Shown here piece by piece: positions 34,525-44,090 of a stretch of 64,000 nt of DNA. The position numbers and the translations under genes are program-made. This DNA is from UBA11524 sp963617205 (lineage in GTDB: Bacteria; Bacillota; Clostridia; Christensenellales; Aristaeellaceae): the NCBI GenBank assembly GCA_963617205.1, contig CAVEOA010000009.1, forward strand, positions 14,564 to 78,563, given 5' to 3'. The notes beneath the pieces were generated by a model. The model had not been told where the DNA came from, did not search any database, and was given only the letters and a program-made list of their open reading frames with translations. Each line of letters begins with the position of its first letter. Position 1 is the stretch's first letter.

Positions 34525-35655
34525 TTACTCAGCTTTGCATTCCGCATGGATTTCAGCAAGATATTGGGTGATCGGCAGATGCTGCGGACAGGCGCGCTCG
34601 CACTTGCGGCACTTGACGCAGCGAGAGGCGTCCGCGTTGTCAGCGGTAATCTGCGCGTAGCCCTGCTTGAAGGAGCCGCTTTCGCGCAGCATGGCGCCGT
34701 CATAGCCCTGGAAAATGCGGGGAATCTGCACGCCCATCGGGCAGGGCTGGCAGTATTTGCAGCCGGTGCAGCGCGTCTTTGTGCGCGCAAGGTATGTCTC
34801 CTTGACCTTGGCGTACAGGGCGAAGTCATCCGCCGTCAGCGTGGGGCGCTCGGCAAGGTCGAAGATGCGCAGGTTGTCATCGATTTGCGCCCACGTGCTC
34901 ATGCCGCTGAGAATCGTGACGACTTCCGGCATGGCGTACAGGTAGCGGAAGCTCCATTCGACGGCGCTGCGCTTCTCGGGGTACGCGTCATAGACGGCCT
35001 GCACGTCCGCGGGAGGATTCGCCAGCAGACCGCCGCGCAGGGGCTCCATGACAACAACGCCGATGCCGCGTCGACCGGCCTCGTGGATGCCTTCAAGCGT
35101 CGCCTGATTCTTGTCGTCGAGCACGTTCATCTGCACCTGGCACATGCCCCATTGATCCCAGTCATCAAGAATCCGCAGAAATGCCTGTGCATTGTCGTGG
35201 AAGGAGAAGCCGGGGAAGCGAACCTTGCCCTGTGCGATTGCATCGCGGTAGAAGCGCTTGTAGTCAAGGCTGCTCATGCGGTCAAGGCTGTCGCCGTTCA
35301 TCGCGTGAAGCAGGTAGAAGTCGACATAGGGGACATCGAGCTTCTTGAGCTGCTCATCGAGCAGGCGCATCATGTCGTCATGCGTCTTGACGAGCCAGAC
35401 GGGCAGCTTCGTTGCCAGAATGACACGCTCGCGATAGCCGTCCTTGAGCGCCTTGCCGACAATCAGCTCGCTCTCGCCGCCATGGTACGGGTAAGCCGTG
35501 TCGATATAGCGCACGCCGGAATCAATGGCATGGCGAATCATGCGGATGGCTTCCGTCTCGTCAATTTTGCCGTCGGGCAGCGTGGGCAGGCGCATGCAGC
35601 CGAAGCCAAGCATTGAGCTTTCCAGATGGTTGGTGGGGAATGCGGTTTGCAGCAT
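34525..35655 (-). CDS. Aldo/keto reductase with 4Fe-4S ferredoxin domain
   Basis: This 376-residue protein has an AKR barrel (1-290) followed by a ferredoxin-like tail. The catalytic residues are visible: the Asp in RYIDTAYPY, the Tyr in YPYHGGES, the Lys in LATKLPVW and the His in YLLHAMNG. The tail has CTGCKYCQPCPMG and CVKCRKCERACP, enough cysteines for two 4Fe-4S clusters. Such fusions are common in anaerobes; the electron partner and substrate are unknown. The ATG at 35655 has AGAGAGG upstream and a strong promoter; the longer frame would start upstream of that promoter. It probably forms an operon with the epimerase gene. Confidence 0.9.
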   Translation of the reverse strand: MLQTAFPTNHLESSMLGFGCMRLPTLPDGKIDETEAIRMIRHAIDSGVRYIDTAYPYHGGESELIVGKALKDGYRERVILATKLPVWLVKTHDDMMRLLDEQLKKLDVPYVDFYLLHAMNGDSLDRMSSLDYKRFYRDAIAQGKVRFPGFSFHDNAQAFLRILDDWDQWGMCQVQMNVLDDKNQATLEGIHEAGRRGIGVVVMEPLRGGLLANPPADVQAVYDAYPEKRSAVEWSFRYLYAMPEVVTILSGMSTWAQIDDNLRIFDLAERPTLTADDFALYAKVKETYLARTKTRCTGCKYCQPCPMGVQIPRIFQGYDGAMLRESGSFKQGYAQITADNADASRCVKCRKCERACPQHLPITQYLAEIHAECKAE

Positions 35656-35713
35656 AGCAGAAACCTCTCTTTCAGTTTGTTTTCCTCGAATTATTCTGTG
35701 TCCCTTGATGCTT

Positions 35714-35742
35714 ATTGTAGCGCATTTGGCGACGCAGGTCAA
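35714..35742 (-). promoter_or_regulatory. Promoter of the aldo/keto reductase-epimerase operon
   Basis: On the minus strand TTGACC (35737-35742), 17 bases, TACAAT (35714-35719), about 60 bases before the ATG. Confidence 0.75.
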
Positions 35743-35772
35743 CAGCCGATGGGCAAATCGTGATTTTCTGCG

Positions 35773-35815
35773 CAAAAAAAGCTGCGAAAGGGCTGAAAAG
35801 CACCTCTCGCGGCAA
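35773..35815 (-). terminator. Terminator after the HAD phosphatase
   Basis: On the minus strand GCCGCGA pairs with TCGCAGC (one G-U) with an imperfect inner stem, followed by seven T. This is the first terminator seen downstream of the whole cell-shape gene run. Confidence 0.7.
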
Positions 35816-35817
35816 GA

Positions 35818-36618
35818 TTACAGGTATGGAATCATGTCCGACAGCCGGTTAAACACAAGATCAGGCTGAACGTCGGACGCATCGAGATCCTTTCGTGTGG
35901 CTTCGCCGGACAGGACAAGCACGGAGGTCATGTGGTGGCGGACGCCCGCGGCAATGTCGGTGTACAGGCGATCGCCGACCATTGCCATCTGTCCGCAGGA
36001 ATAGCCGGTTCGTCGGAGTGCCTCGGCGATGATGCCGTAATTCGGCTTGCCGATGATTACGTCCGGTCTGCGGCCTGTGCTGGCCTCGATCAGCGCCATG
36101 AAGGCGCCTAAATCGGGGATGAAGCCGGTTTCAGTCGGGCAGTTGAGGTCCGGATGAGTCGCAATGTACGGCTTTCCGGCGCGAATCAGGTCGCAGACGC
36201 GGCAGAGCTTGCTGTAATCGAGCGTTGTGTCGAAGGCGGCAAGCACGTAATCCGCATCATTCTCCGCCATCGTCAGCCCGAGCGAGGTCAGCTCGGTGCG
36301 GAGAATATCGTTGCCGAGCAGATAGCACCGCTGATTTGAAAAGTGCTCAAGGCAGTACTGTGCGGCGGCCTGGCCGGAGGTGATGACGTCCAGATATGCA
36401 GCTGGTACGCCCATGCGCGTGAGCTTTTCGGCGTAGAAGGCGCCGGAACGGCTCGAATTGTTGGTGAGGAAGCGCGCCGTTCGACCTGTGCGCTGCAGCG
36501 CATCCAGAAAATCCAGCCCGCCGGGAATCAGCTGATTGCCGAGGTAAAAGGTGCCGTCCATATCGAGCAGGAAGCAGCGGACGGATGCGAGCTTTTCGCG
36601 AATGGCATCACTCGTCAT
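35818..36618 (-). CDS. HAD-IIA family phosphatase (NagD-like)
   Basis: This 266-residue phosphatase has HAD motif I FLLDMDGTFYLG, motif II FLTNNSSRS, and the motif III/IV pair GKPNYGIIAEAL and MVGDRLYTDIAAG. The cap inserted between motifs II and III is the NagD/AraL type. It hydrolyses small phosphorylated metabolites; the actual substrate is unknown. Its start overlaps the end of the TetR-type gene by 11 bases. Confidence 0.92.
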   Translation of the reverse strand: MTSDAIREKLASVRCFLLDMDGTFYLGNQLIPGGLDFLDALQRTGRTARFLTNNSSRSGAFYAEKLTRMGVPAAYLDVITSGQAAAQYCLEHFSNQRCYLLGNDILRTELTSLGLTMAENDADYVLAAFDTTLDYSKLCRVCDLIRAGKPYIATHPDLNCPTETGFIPDLGAFMALIEASTGRRPDVIIGKPNYGIIAEALRRTGYSCGQMAMVGDRLYTDIAAGVRHHMTSVLVLSGEATRKDLDASDVQPDLVFNRLSDMIPYL

Positions 36619-37198
36619 GGCTTGCCTCCGCGCTCTTTTCGGGGAGATTCATCATGCGGAGAGCGGCACGGTACGCCTCGCTGGCCATGCTTGTCAGGTA
36701 TGCGTCATCCTGATAGGGGATATAGTGCGTCGCCATGCAGACCGCCAGACCGTGTACAAACAGCCACGTGCGCTCAAAGAAGCGGTTCAGCGTGTCGGCG
36801 TCGAGCGGCATCTCCTCGCGGATGATGTCAAAGAGCGGCGCATACACCGTCTGATTGCAGAAATCCGCCTCGCCCTCACGGCTGCGCATGAACAGCAGCT
36901 TGAACAGCTCCGGCTCATCGCGACCGAATTTCAGATAGGCAACGCAGAACTGCACATAGGGCGCATCGGCACCTGCCATGGCTTGCTTCGCCTGACATTG
37001 GAACTGTTTTGCAACGGAATCAATCAGCTCGCTGCGCAGGTCGTCCATGCCGGTGAAAATGCGGAAAATCGGCTGGGTTGAGCCGCCAAGCTCCCTGGCG
37101 ATGGCACGTGCATTGAGGGCATCCGCACCGCTCTTGCGCACCAGCTGACAGGCAGCATCAAGCACAGCTTCCTTGGGAAAGCGAACAGAGGGCGGCAT
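36608..37198 (-). CDS. TetR/AcrR-family transcriptional regulator
   Basis: This 196-residue protein has an N-terminal TetR HTH (VRFPKEAVLDAACQLVRKSGADALNARAIARELG, residues about 5-55) and a helical C-terminal domain of TetR_C type. The ATG at 37198 is preferred to an upstream in-frame start because of a GGGAGA signal and domain length. It sits 16 bases after rodA and overlaps the HAD phosphatase gene. No promoter or terminator separates it from the cell-shape genes, so its level may follow theirs. The effector is unknown. Confidence 0.85.
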   Translation of the reverse strand: MPPSVRFPKEAVLDAACQLVRKSGADALNARAIARELGGSTQPIFRIFTGMDDLRSELIDSVAKQFQCQAKQAMAGADAPYVQFCVAYLKFGRDEPELFKLLFMRSREGEADFCNQTVYAPLFDIIREEMPLDADTLNRFFERTWLFVHGLAVCMATHYIPYQDDAYLTSMASEAYRAALRMMNLPEKSAEASHDE

Positions 37199-37214
37199 TG
37201 GCTGATTCTCCCTT

Positions 37215-38420
37215 CTATTGGGTGATGTACTTGGAGTAACTGCTGTAGAACTTGCGGCTTGCGTCAATCTGCGTCAGCGAACGGTTCTTTGTCACGTTGA
37301 GCACCAGCGCGATGCCGCCGATGTTCGTGACCATGTTCGAGCCGCCGTAGGACAGGAAGGGGAGGGGAATACCGGTGATGGGCAGGAGACCCAGCGTCAT
37401 GCCGATGTTTTCAAATACATGGAAGAGCATCATGCCGATGACACCGATGATGATGAGCATGCCTTGCCGGTCGTAGGTATAGCGCGCCAGATACAGCATT
37501 CGCAGGATGATGATGAAATACCACACGAGGATGGTCGTGCAGCCGATGAAGCCGGTCGCCTCGCCGATGGTTGCGTAGATGAAGTCTGTCCAGTCGGCAG
37601 GCACGTAATTCAGCTGACTCATTGAGCCTGTCACGAACGTGCCGATGCCGGTCAGTCCGCCGGCGCCGATGGTCATCTTCGACTGCCGCATCTGATACGC
37701 GTCGTCCTGCGGCGAAAGGTCAGGGTTCAGGAAGGCGACGATGCGCGCGAGGCGGTAGTCATCGCTGCCTGTAGCGACCATGAAGCCGTACAGCGCCAGA
37801 ACGAGCAGAACAACGACGAGCGTCAGCGTAATCAGCAGTCGCCAGCGGACATTTGCAAACAGCATCATGCACGCGCAGGCGAACACAACGACGATGGCGG
37901 AGCCCGTTTCGCCGGACAGCATGACGATGCCGCAGGGAATCAGCACCATCAGCATGATTTCCATAAACTCGCGGAAGGTGCTCATCGGGTGCTCCGACTG
38001 GCTGAGCCGCTGCGCAAGCATCAGAATCATGGCGAGCTTCAGAAATTCCGACGGCTGAATGGTCATGTTCCAGATGACGTCCAGCCACGCCTTCACGCCT
38101 GACGCACGGTTGAACACCCACACGACCAGAACGAGGACGGTTGTGCCGACGTACATGGTACGGGTGGCGCGGCGAATCAGGTGATAGGGGCACATCAGGA
38201 TGAGCACCAGAACAATCGGTGCGACAACCAGCACGAAAAAGCACTGCTTGAGCGTTGAGGAAGATTCCAGAATATGCCCGAGCAGGGTGGTGGCGGTGGA
38301 ATCAATAGAATAGGTTGCAACGCAAACAGCATAGATGCCGACGATGCACATGCCGAAGACAAGCGCAATCAGCGGAACATCCACATGCGCCCTTGAACGG
38401 CGCGAGGCATTACCGAGCAA
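37215..38420 (-). CDS. rodA: RodA/FtsW-type peptidoglycan polymerase
   Basis: This 401-residue SEDS protein has about ten membrane segments. Diagnostic parts are SGVKAWLDVIWNMTIQPSEFLKLAMI, GDDY/QSKMTIGAGGLTG, FIYATIGEATGFIGC and GIPLPFLSYGGSNM. It polymerises glycan strands with the class B PBP encoded upstream. I choose the TTG at 38420: GGAGG lies 8 bases before it, and it overlaps the minD stop by 11 bases. The longer frame reads through minD. Its context in the mre-mrdA operon favours RodA over FtsW or SpoVE. Confidence 0.9.
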   Translation of the reverse strand: MLGNASRRSRAHVDVPLIALVFGMCIVGIYAVCVATYSIDSTATTLLGHILESSSTLKQCFFVLVVAPIVLVLILMCPYHLIRRATRTMYVGTTVLVLVVWVFNRASGVKAWLDVIWNMTIQPSEFLKLAMILMLAQRLSQSEHPMSTFREFMEIMLMVLIPCGIVMLSGETGSAIVVVFACACMMLFANVRWRLLITLTLVVVLLVLALYGFMVATGSDDYRLARIVAFLNPDLSPQDDAYQMRQSKMTIGAGGLTGIGTFVTGSMSQLNYVPADWTDFIYATIGEATGFIGCTTILVWYFIIILRMLYLARYTYDRQGMLIIIGVIGMMLFHVFENIGMTLGLLPITGIPLPFLSYGGSNMVTNIGGIALVLNVTKNRSLTQIDASRKFYSSYSKYITQ

Positions 38421-39231
38421 GCTTGTTTCCTCCTTTTTGACGGCGCGGAAAGAGAAGCTCCAGCAGCGTTTTCTTCCTGCCGTAATTCGGGAAAGGCACG
38501 GATTCATCGCCCATCATGCGCTGCGCGGTGCGCGACAGGGCGCAGATGCCCTCGCTGTCGCCCGCCATCAGCTGGCTGTGCTCCAGCAGCGCACGATAGA
38601 TGGCCGGGTCATCCGGAATTTCGCCGAGCAGGGGCATGTCAAGCGTCGTGGCAATGGTCTCCGCCGAACACATGATGCCCTTGCGGATGTAGTCCGGATT
38701 CAGCCGATTGACGATGACCTGCTGCGAGGTCAGCCCCTTTTTGCGGAGCACGCCTGCGGTGCGTTCGGCGTTCCGGATGCAGACGTCATCCGGCGTGCAG
38801 ACGAGGATGCATTCGTCAATCTCGTCGCTGAGGAGTCCGCGCAGGCTGCGTTCGATACCGGCAGGCGCATCAATCAGCACATGATCAAAGCGGCTCTTGA
38901 GCTGATGAAGCATCTTTTTGAATGCCTTGGTATCCAGCGCCTTCGCGCGCGCAAACTGGCTGGCAGGCAGCAGAAAGAGCGTCGGGATGCTTTCGGGATA
39001 CGGCGTAATCAGCGCCTGCTCCGGCGTGCAAAGACCGTTGGCCACGTCCAGCACGTCAAACACGATGCTGTTCTGCACGCCCAGCAGTATATCCTGATCA
39101 CGCAGACCGATATCCGCGTCAATGATGCAGACGCGCTTGCCGCTGCGCGCAAGCTCAAGCGCGAGGGAGGCGCTGAGCGTGCTTTTGCCCACGCCTCCCT
39201 TGCCTGATGCGATAATCCAAGCCTTTCCCAT
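38410..39231 (-). CDS. minD: Septum site-determining ATPase MinD
   Basis: This 273-residue deviant-Walker ATPase has IIASGKGGVGKST at the N-terminus, VLIDAPAGIERSL, and a C-terminal amphipathic segment (KKTLLELLFPRRQKGG) like the MinD membrane-targeting helix. It helps place the division site by oscillating or gradient-forming on the membrane. Neither minC nor minE lies beside it; minD in the mre operon is a known Clostridia arrangement. It is 18 bases after mrdA, and its end carries the ribosome site of rodA. Confidence 0.9.
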   Translation of the reverse strand: MGKAWIIASGKGGVGKSTLSASLALELARSGKRVCIIDADIGLRDQDILLGVQNSIVFDVLDVANGLCTPEQALITPYPESIPTLFLLPASQFARAKALDTKAFKKMLHQLKSRFDHVLIDAPAGIERSLRGLLSDEIDECILVCTPDDVCIRNAERTAGVLRKKGLTSQQVIVNRLNPDYIRKGIMCSAETIATTLDMPLLGEIPDDPAIYRALLEHSQLMAGDSEGICALSRTAQRMMGDESVPFPNYGRKKTLLELLFPRRQKGGNKLAR

Positions 39232-39249
39232 GTGTATGCTGCTTCCTCC

Positions 39250-41838
39250 TTAGGGCGCAAGCGTGTTGCCAATCGGCAGATCATAGTCAATGGTACTCTT
39301 TTCCCGCTCCGGGAAGTACCAGTTCAGGAAATCCTTTGCCGCGTAGGAGCACATGGCGCCCGAGTAGCCGTGCGGAACGAAGACGACAATGGCGATTTCA
39401 GGATTCTCATACGGCGCGAAGCAAACGAACCATGCGTTGTTTTCCAGGTCGATCTGGTTGACCTGCGCCGTTCCTGTTTTTGCGGCGATTTGCTCCTGCC
39501 ACTTGAAGTCCTTCCAGTAGTTCTTAGCGGTACCGGTGTCGTCCGTAACGCCCTTCATCCCTTTGCGGATCAATGCCATGTAGCCGTTTGTATCGTTCAG
39601 GTCGTTGACGAGCACGGGGTCGCGTGTCGAGAGCACCTCGCCCTCAGGCGATATGATGGAGTCGACAATCGAGACGTTATAAACCTTGCCGCCGTTTGCG
39701 ACAGCCGCGACATACCGCGCAACGGCGATGGGCGTGACGGTCGTGACGGACTGACCGATGGCAGTCAGAATTGTCTGCGATCCGCCCCATTTGATATCGT
39801 TCATGTAATTGTACGTATCCGTGATGACGGAGTTGGAGTAGACCATGGAGCGCGGCATGTTCAGCTCCTCCATCAGGATGGTGCGCATGTTGGAGACCCA
39901 CGAGGATTCAGGATACGCGACCGCCATGTCCATCAGGCGCTTGGCGCACTTTGACAGTCGCTCGTCATCATACTCCATGCCGCGTGATTCGCCGCATTTC
40001 TTGAGGTGCGATTTGATGGAGTTGTAGACGATGATGGGGCGCGAGGTGTCCTGCGATGCTTCATCGACGGACTTGGTCGGGTCATACAGCGTGTTCTGGC
40101 TGCCGACAACGCTACGAACCTCGCCGGGCAGGTCGATGCCCGTTTTGCTCGTCAGACCGAATGCAGCGGAATACTGATACAGACGCGTTTCCCCCAGACG
40201 GCTGCCGCACTCGTAGAAGAAGTAGTTACAGGAGTTTGAAAGCCCCTCGACAATCGTCTGGTAGTAGTGATTGCTGCGGTAGCCCTCGGAAATCCAGCAT
40301 TTTGGCGCAGTGGACAGGTCGGAGTTGTACTCCGTGAAATAGCCCATGTCCGAAATCTTCTCATCGGTCTTGAGCACGCCGGAATCCAGCGCGCCAAAGC
40401 CCGTGACCATCTTGAAAATCGAGCCGGGCGTCGCACGGGAGCCGATGGCGTAGTTCAGCATCAGGTTGCGGTCATCGGACAGGATGGCGCGTGCCTCATC
40501 GCCGGCGGCCACCAGCGAGTTCAGGTCGTAGGTGGGGAAGTTTGCCATGGCGAGCACGCGGCACTCCATGTCCAGCACAAGCATAACGCCGTGCTCGGCA
40601 AGCTCCAGCGGATAATGCTCCCAGTCGTAGGTGGCAATCAGGCTGCGGTTTTCCTCCAGCCACTTGTTGGAGACCATCAGGCTTTCCTGCTTGTCGCGGA
40701 TTTTCTCCACGTTGGATGCGATGGCGCGTTCCGCAACGGTCTGATAGTTCACGTCCAGCGTCAGCTTGACGTTGTTGCCGTCAGTCGGCTCGGTGTAGGA
40801 AATTTCGCGGACGATTTTCGACCAGTTGTTGCGTTCGACGACGCGGCTGCCCTTGCGGACAGAGGAATTTTGCGTCAGCCAGTCCTCCATGGAGGATTCA
40901 ATGCCGTCGCGTCCGATGGTGTCGTTGTAGCTGTAGCCCTTGGCCTGCAGGGTCAGCCACATGCTGCGCGAAGGAATTTTGCCGATATAGCCGATGACCT
41001 GAGCAGCCAGCGTCTGCTTGGGATAAACGCGCTGCGTGCTCTCGGAAATGTCCATGCCGCTGAGCATCATCGACTTTGTTTCGATTTCCGTCACGGTCTC
41101 GAACGAAACGTTCTTGGCAATGGTGATGGGCAGGGAGTTGTAGAGGTTCATCTGCATCTCGGAGAAGACCGCCATGACCTTGAGCATGGTTTCTTCGTCC
41201 ACCACGATGCAGGAGACGTAGCTGTCGTCGCTGCCGTATTTCTCGATGTATGCGGCGCGGAGCTCTTCGTCCTCCTCCTCGCTGTTGACCATGCGGTAGC
41301 GGTGCTTGAGCGTCACAAGGCAGTCCTCCGCCGTCGGATAGCTCTTGGCGGTGACATAGTTGTTGGAGCGCCACTGGCTTTCGCGGGTCTGCAGCGTCGC
41401 CTCGGAAACGCCCGAGCCGAAGTTGAATTCCCACTCGCCTGTTTCCTCGTTGCGCTGGATGTTGTAGCTGAAGGCGAGAGAGCCGCCGTTGCGTTCAACA
41501 ATTTCCAGCGTGTCAAGAATGGACTGCGTGTACGTCTTGTACTCGGTGGAGGAGCTTTCACTCGCGTCCTTGTAGAAGGTGACGTTGTAGACCATTTCGT
41601 CCGTGGCGAGAATGACGGAGTTGACGTCGGTGATGTTGCCGCGCTTGCCGGTTAGCGCGATGGTTTTCGTTTTGGTGGAACTCGCACTGGTGGAATAGGT
41701 GTCACTGTTCAAAAGCTGAAGATTGACAAGACCGGAAAGCAGATAAGCGAACATCAGAAACAGAATAATCACAAATACGATAAAGCGTCCGCGAACCTGC
41801 TCAGGAGCATTGGTATGGTCCTGTTGATACTGGCTCAA
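39250..41838 (-). CDS. mrdA: Penicillin-binding protein 2 (MrdA), elongation transpeptidase
   Basis: This 862-residue class B PBP has one N-terminal membrane helix (about 20-42) and a long pedestal domain. The transpeptidase domain carries S473-I-F-K476, the SCN motif (GLSNSCNYFF) and K787-T-G. It crosslinks peptidoglycan during side-wall growth with RodA and MreBCD. It is somewhat longer than typical PBP2 (600-750 residues), with extra sequence in the 230-560 region. It follows mreD by 35 bases. Confidence 0.93.
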   Translation of the reverse strand: MSQYQQDHTNAPEQVRGRFIVFVIILFLMFAYLLSGLVNLQLLNSDTYSTSASSTKTKTIALTGKRGNITDVNSVILATDEMVYNVTFYKDASESSSTEYKTYTQSILDTLEIVERNGGSLAFSYNIQRNEETGEWEFNFGSGVSEATLQTRESQWRSNNYVTAKSYPTAEDCLVTLKHRYRMVNSEEEDEELRAAYIEKYGSDDSYVSCIVVDEETMLKVMAVFSEMQMNLYNSLPITIAKNVSFETVTEIETKSMMLSGMDISESTQRVYPKQTLAAQVIGYIGKIPSRSMWLTLQAKGYSYNDTIGRDGIESSMEDWLTQNSSVRKGSRVVERNNWSKIVREISYTEPTDGNNVKLTLDVNYQTVAERAIASNVEKIRDKQESLMVSNKWLEENRSLIATYDWEHYPLELAEHGVMLVLDMECRVLAMANFPTYDLNSLVAAGDEARAILSDDRNLMLNYAIGSRATPGSIFKMVTGFGALDSGVLKTDEKISDMGYFTEYNSDLSTAPKCWISEGYRSNHYYQTIVEGLSNSCNYFFYECGSRLGETRLYQYSAAFGLTSKTGIDLPGEVRSVVGSQNTLYDPTKSVDEASQDTSRPIIVYNSIKSHLKKCGESRGMEYDDERLSKCAKRLMDMAVAYPESSWVSNMRTILMEELNMPRSMVYSNSVITDTYNYMNDIKWGGSQTILTAIGQSVTTVTPIAVARYVAAVANGGKVYNVSIVDSIISPEGEVLSTRDPVLVNDLNDTNGYMALIRKGMKGVTDDTGTAKNYWKDFKWQEQIAAKTGTAQVNQIDLENNAWFVCFAPYENPEIAIVVFVPHGYSGAMCSYAAKDFLNWYFPEREKSTIDYDLPIGNTLAP

Positions 41839-41873
41839 TGGTCAGCCTCCTTTCAATAACGCATTCTGTGCTT

Positions 41874-42434
41874 TTACGCAGCCATTGCCTTTGACAGCGG
41901 CGCGGAAAAGCCGAGCAGACGCCGGATCGGCCACATCAGCACGATGCACACGAGCGTCGTCAGCAGCACATCGCCTGCCGCCTTCGTCACAAAGGACATG
42001 CTCAGCTCGGCGCTGCTGATGTAGAGGTAAATTACCTGCACGATTTCGTAGATAATCATGCCGGAAAAAGCACACAGCGGCGTGCGCAGATAGACGCTTC
42101 GGTTGCGGCCGAGACGGTGGTTGGAGAGCTCGTACTGCAAACGCGCCGCACTCTTGTCGGTAAAGAGAATCGTGAGCAGCATCGTGCAGACAGGGTAGAA
42201 CACGAGGTTGAGCAGCTTGACGCCGGGGACCATCGTTTCCAGCAGAATGCCGTAGATGCACCCTGCCCACAGCGACTTGTGCCGCTTGTAGCCAACGATG
42301 ATGACGGAGAGGATGACCATCGGCAGGTGAATGCAGTTGCTGATGCCGAGCTCTGTCATGACGGTGACGTGCAGCAGATAGCCGAGGAAAACGATGAACA
42401 GAAAGCGGAGCTGCCGCCAAAGGGTATGACGCAC
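41874..42434 (-). CDS. mreD: Rod shape-determining protein MreD
   Basis: This 186-residue membrane protein has five to six hydrophobic segments, matching MreD in length and in features such as LWAGCIYGILLETMVPG and LNLVFYPVCTMLL. It starts 3 bases after the mreC stop. A second open frame over the same DNA has no membrane character and is taken as a shadow. Confidence 0.88.
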   Translation of the reverse strand: MRHTLWRQLRFLFIVFLGYLLHVTVMTELGISNCIHLPMVILSVIIVGYKRHKSLWAGCIYGILLETMVPGVKLLNLVFYPVCTMLLTILFTDKSAARLQYELSNHRLGRNRSVYLRTPLCAFSGMIIYEIVQVIYLYISSAELSMSFVTKAAGDVLLTTLVCIVLMWPIRRLLGFSAPLSKAMAA

Positions 42435-42437
42435 TTT

Positions 42438-44060
42438 TTACTCCTCCCAATCGAGATCACCCGGATTGATCGTCCGGATGGGCGTGGGCGACGGCGTGGG
42501 CGAAGGACTCGGCGTGGCGGTCGGGCTGAGCAGGGTCGAATTGTACTCATAGACCGTTCCGCGCGGTGTCGGTTCGGGCGAAGGCGTCGGCGATGCGGTC
42601 GGCGTGGGACTTGGCGTCGGGCTGGGGGTGACGGATGGCACCTCGGTTGGGGTCGCAGTCGCGCCGAACATGGTCGTCGAGCCGATCTTCAGCGTCGGAT
42701 ACGGGCGCGCCGTCACGAGCGGCACATATTCCGTCAGCACGGAGTTCGCTTCGCGTCCCTCAATCGCTTCCGCCTCGGGCTTGTAGCGGAGGATGATGAC
42801 ATATTCGAGATGCTCAAAGTCCGCTTGCGGCTCGATGACGACATATTGCTTGTTGCCGTCTATGCCGCGCGTGGATTCGCGGACGGTGCCGATCGGGATG
42901 CCCTTGGGGAAGGAGAAGCCGACGCCGGAGGTGACAACCTGGTCGCCGGGGCGGGGCAGGGAATCATCCGGCAGATAATACATGCGGCAAAGCGCCGTGC
43001 CGTCAACGCCGAGCGTGCCGCTGACGATGCCCTGATCGCGGCTGGACTGGATGAGCGCAGCGATGGAGGCGTCGGAGTCGATGATGGTGCGGACGGTGCA
43101 GGAGGATTCATAGACGTTTTCCGTGTATCCGACAAGTGCGCCGGAAATCGTGACGGCCATGTACTCCTCAACGCCGTCTCTGCTGCCCTTGTTGACGGTG
43201 AACACAGAGAAATACGTGCCCTGCTCGCGCGCAATAACCTGCGCGGCCAGCGGATTCATGTTGACGTTGGTGGCGATTTCCTCCTGCATGTTCGTGAACT
43301 GGGAAATCTGCTTTTCAAGCTCGGCGTTGCGGGCAACGAGCTGCGCGTACTCCATGTTTTCGGATACAACGCGGTTATATTCCGTCTCCCAGTTGGAACG
43401 GAGGCGAACCATGTAGAAATAATCGGATATGGACTGAACGATGCCGGAGAACCACGTCTGCACGGGCGTGACAAGCGAAGAGACCGTGTTCTCGGGAATC
43501 GTCAGGAGCGATGAATCCTGATACATGGTTCTGGCAAGCGCCATGATGCCGATGATGCCCAGCAGAATGACGCTGACCGTCCAGATGAGGATGGTGCGGA
43601 GAATGGGGTGACTTTTTTTCTGCTTCTGTTTGCCTTTGGCTTTGTCCGCATCGTCAACGCGGTTCTTCTGCTTGCCGTAGCCGCGGTCAATCTGCGAATC
43701 GCTGCTGTCGAGGTCGGCATCCGTTTCCTGCTGCGCCTTCTGCGGTGCACGCTCCGGCTCAAGCTCGTCCTCCATGTAGAAATCCATCGATGGACGGGCA
43801 GGCTTTTTTCCGCGGACAATGCCATCCTCATCAGCGGATGCGCGGTTCGCGTTCAGCCCGACCATGCGGATGCCGGTGGAATTGATGCCCGCTGTCAGCG
43901 GCGCGTCCTCGGGTTCGGGAAGCGGCTCGGCTTCTTCCTCCTCAGGCTCATCGCCGGTGGGAAGCCCTGCAGTCACAGCATCGAGATCATCCTCGAAATA
44001 AAAGGCGTCCTGCCTGTCGGGCTTCTGCCTGCGGTTGCTGCCGTCGTTCTGATTTGCCAT
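42438..44060 (-). CDS. mreC: Rod shape-determining protein MreC, extended at both ends
   Basis: In this 540-residue protein the conserved MreC core covers only about 150-430. It consists of a membrane helix (about 152-172, ILIWTVSVILLGIIGIMAL), a coiled coil (YNRVVSENMEYAQLVARNAELEKQI) and the beta domain (GTYFSVFTVNKGSRDGVEEYM, GVGFSFPKGIPIG). The N-terminal 145 residues are charged, Asp/Glu/Lys-rich and probably disordered in the cytoplasm. The last 90 residues are Pro/Thr/Ser repeats (PSPTPSPTP) on the outer side. Bacillus MreC is about 290 residues, so both tails are additions. It organises PBP2/RodA with MreB and MreD. Confidence 0.9.
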   Translation of the reverse strand: MANQNDGSNRRQKPDRQDAFYFEDDLDAVTAGLPTGDEPEEEEAEPLPEPEDAPLTAGINSTGIRMVGLNANRASADEDGIVRGKKPARPSMDFYMEDELEPERAPQKAQQETDADLDSSDSQIDRGYGKQKNRVDDADKAKGKQKQKKSHPILRTILIWTVSVILLGIIGIMALARTMYQDSSLLTIPENTVSSLVTPVQTWFSGIVQSISDYFYMVRLRSNWETEYNRVVSENMEYAQLVARNAELEKQISQFTNMQEEIATNVNMNPLAAQVIAREQGTYFSVFTVNKGSRDGVEEYMAVTISGALVGYTENVYESSCTVRTIIDSDASIAALIQSSRDQGIVSGTLGVDGTALCRMYYLPDDSLPRPGDQVVTSGVGFSFPKGIPIGTVRESTRGIDGNKQYVVIEPQADFEHLEYVIILRYKPEAEAIEGREANSVLTEYVPLVTARPYPTLKIGSTTMFGATATPTEVPSVTPSPTPSPTPTASPTPSPEPTPRGTVYEYNSTLLSPTATPSPSPTPSPTPIRTINPGDLDWEE

Positions 44061-44090
44061 GGCGATTCATTTCACCTCTTTTTCCAAAGA

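Noticed and set aside
41842..42450. 202-codon minus-strand frame overlapping mreD
   Set aside because: Its product has no membrane segments, whereas the adjacent frame gives a normal MreD in the expected operon position.
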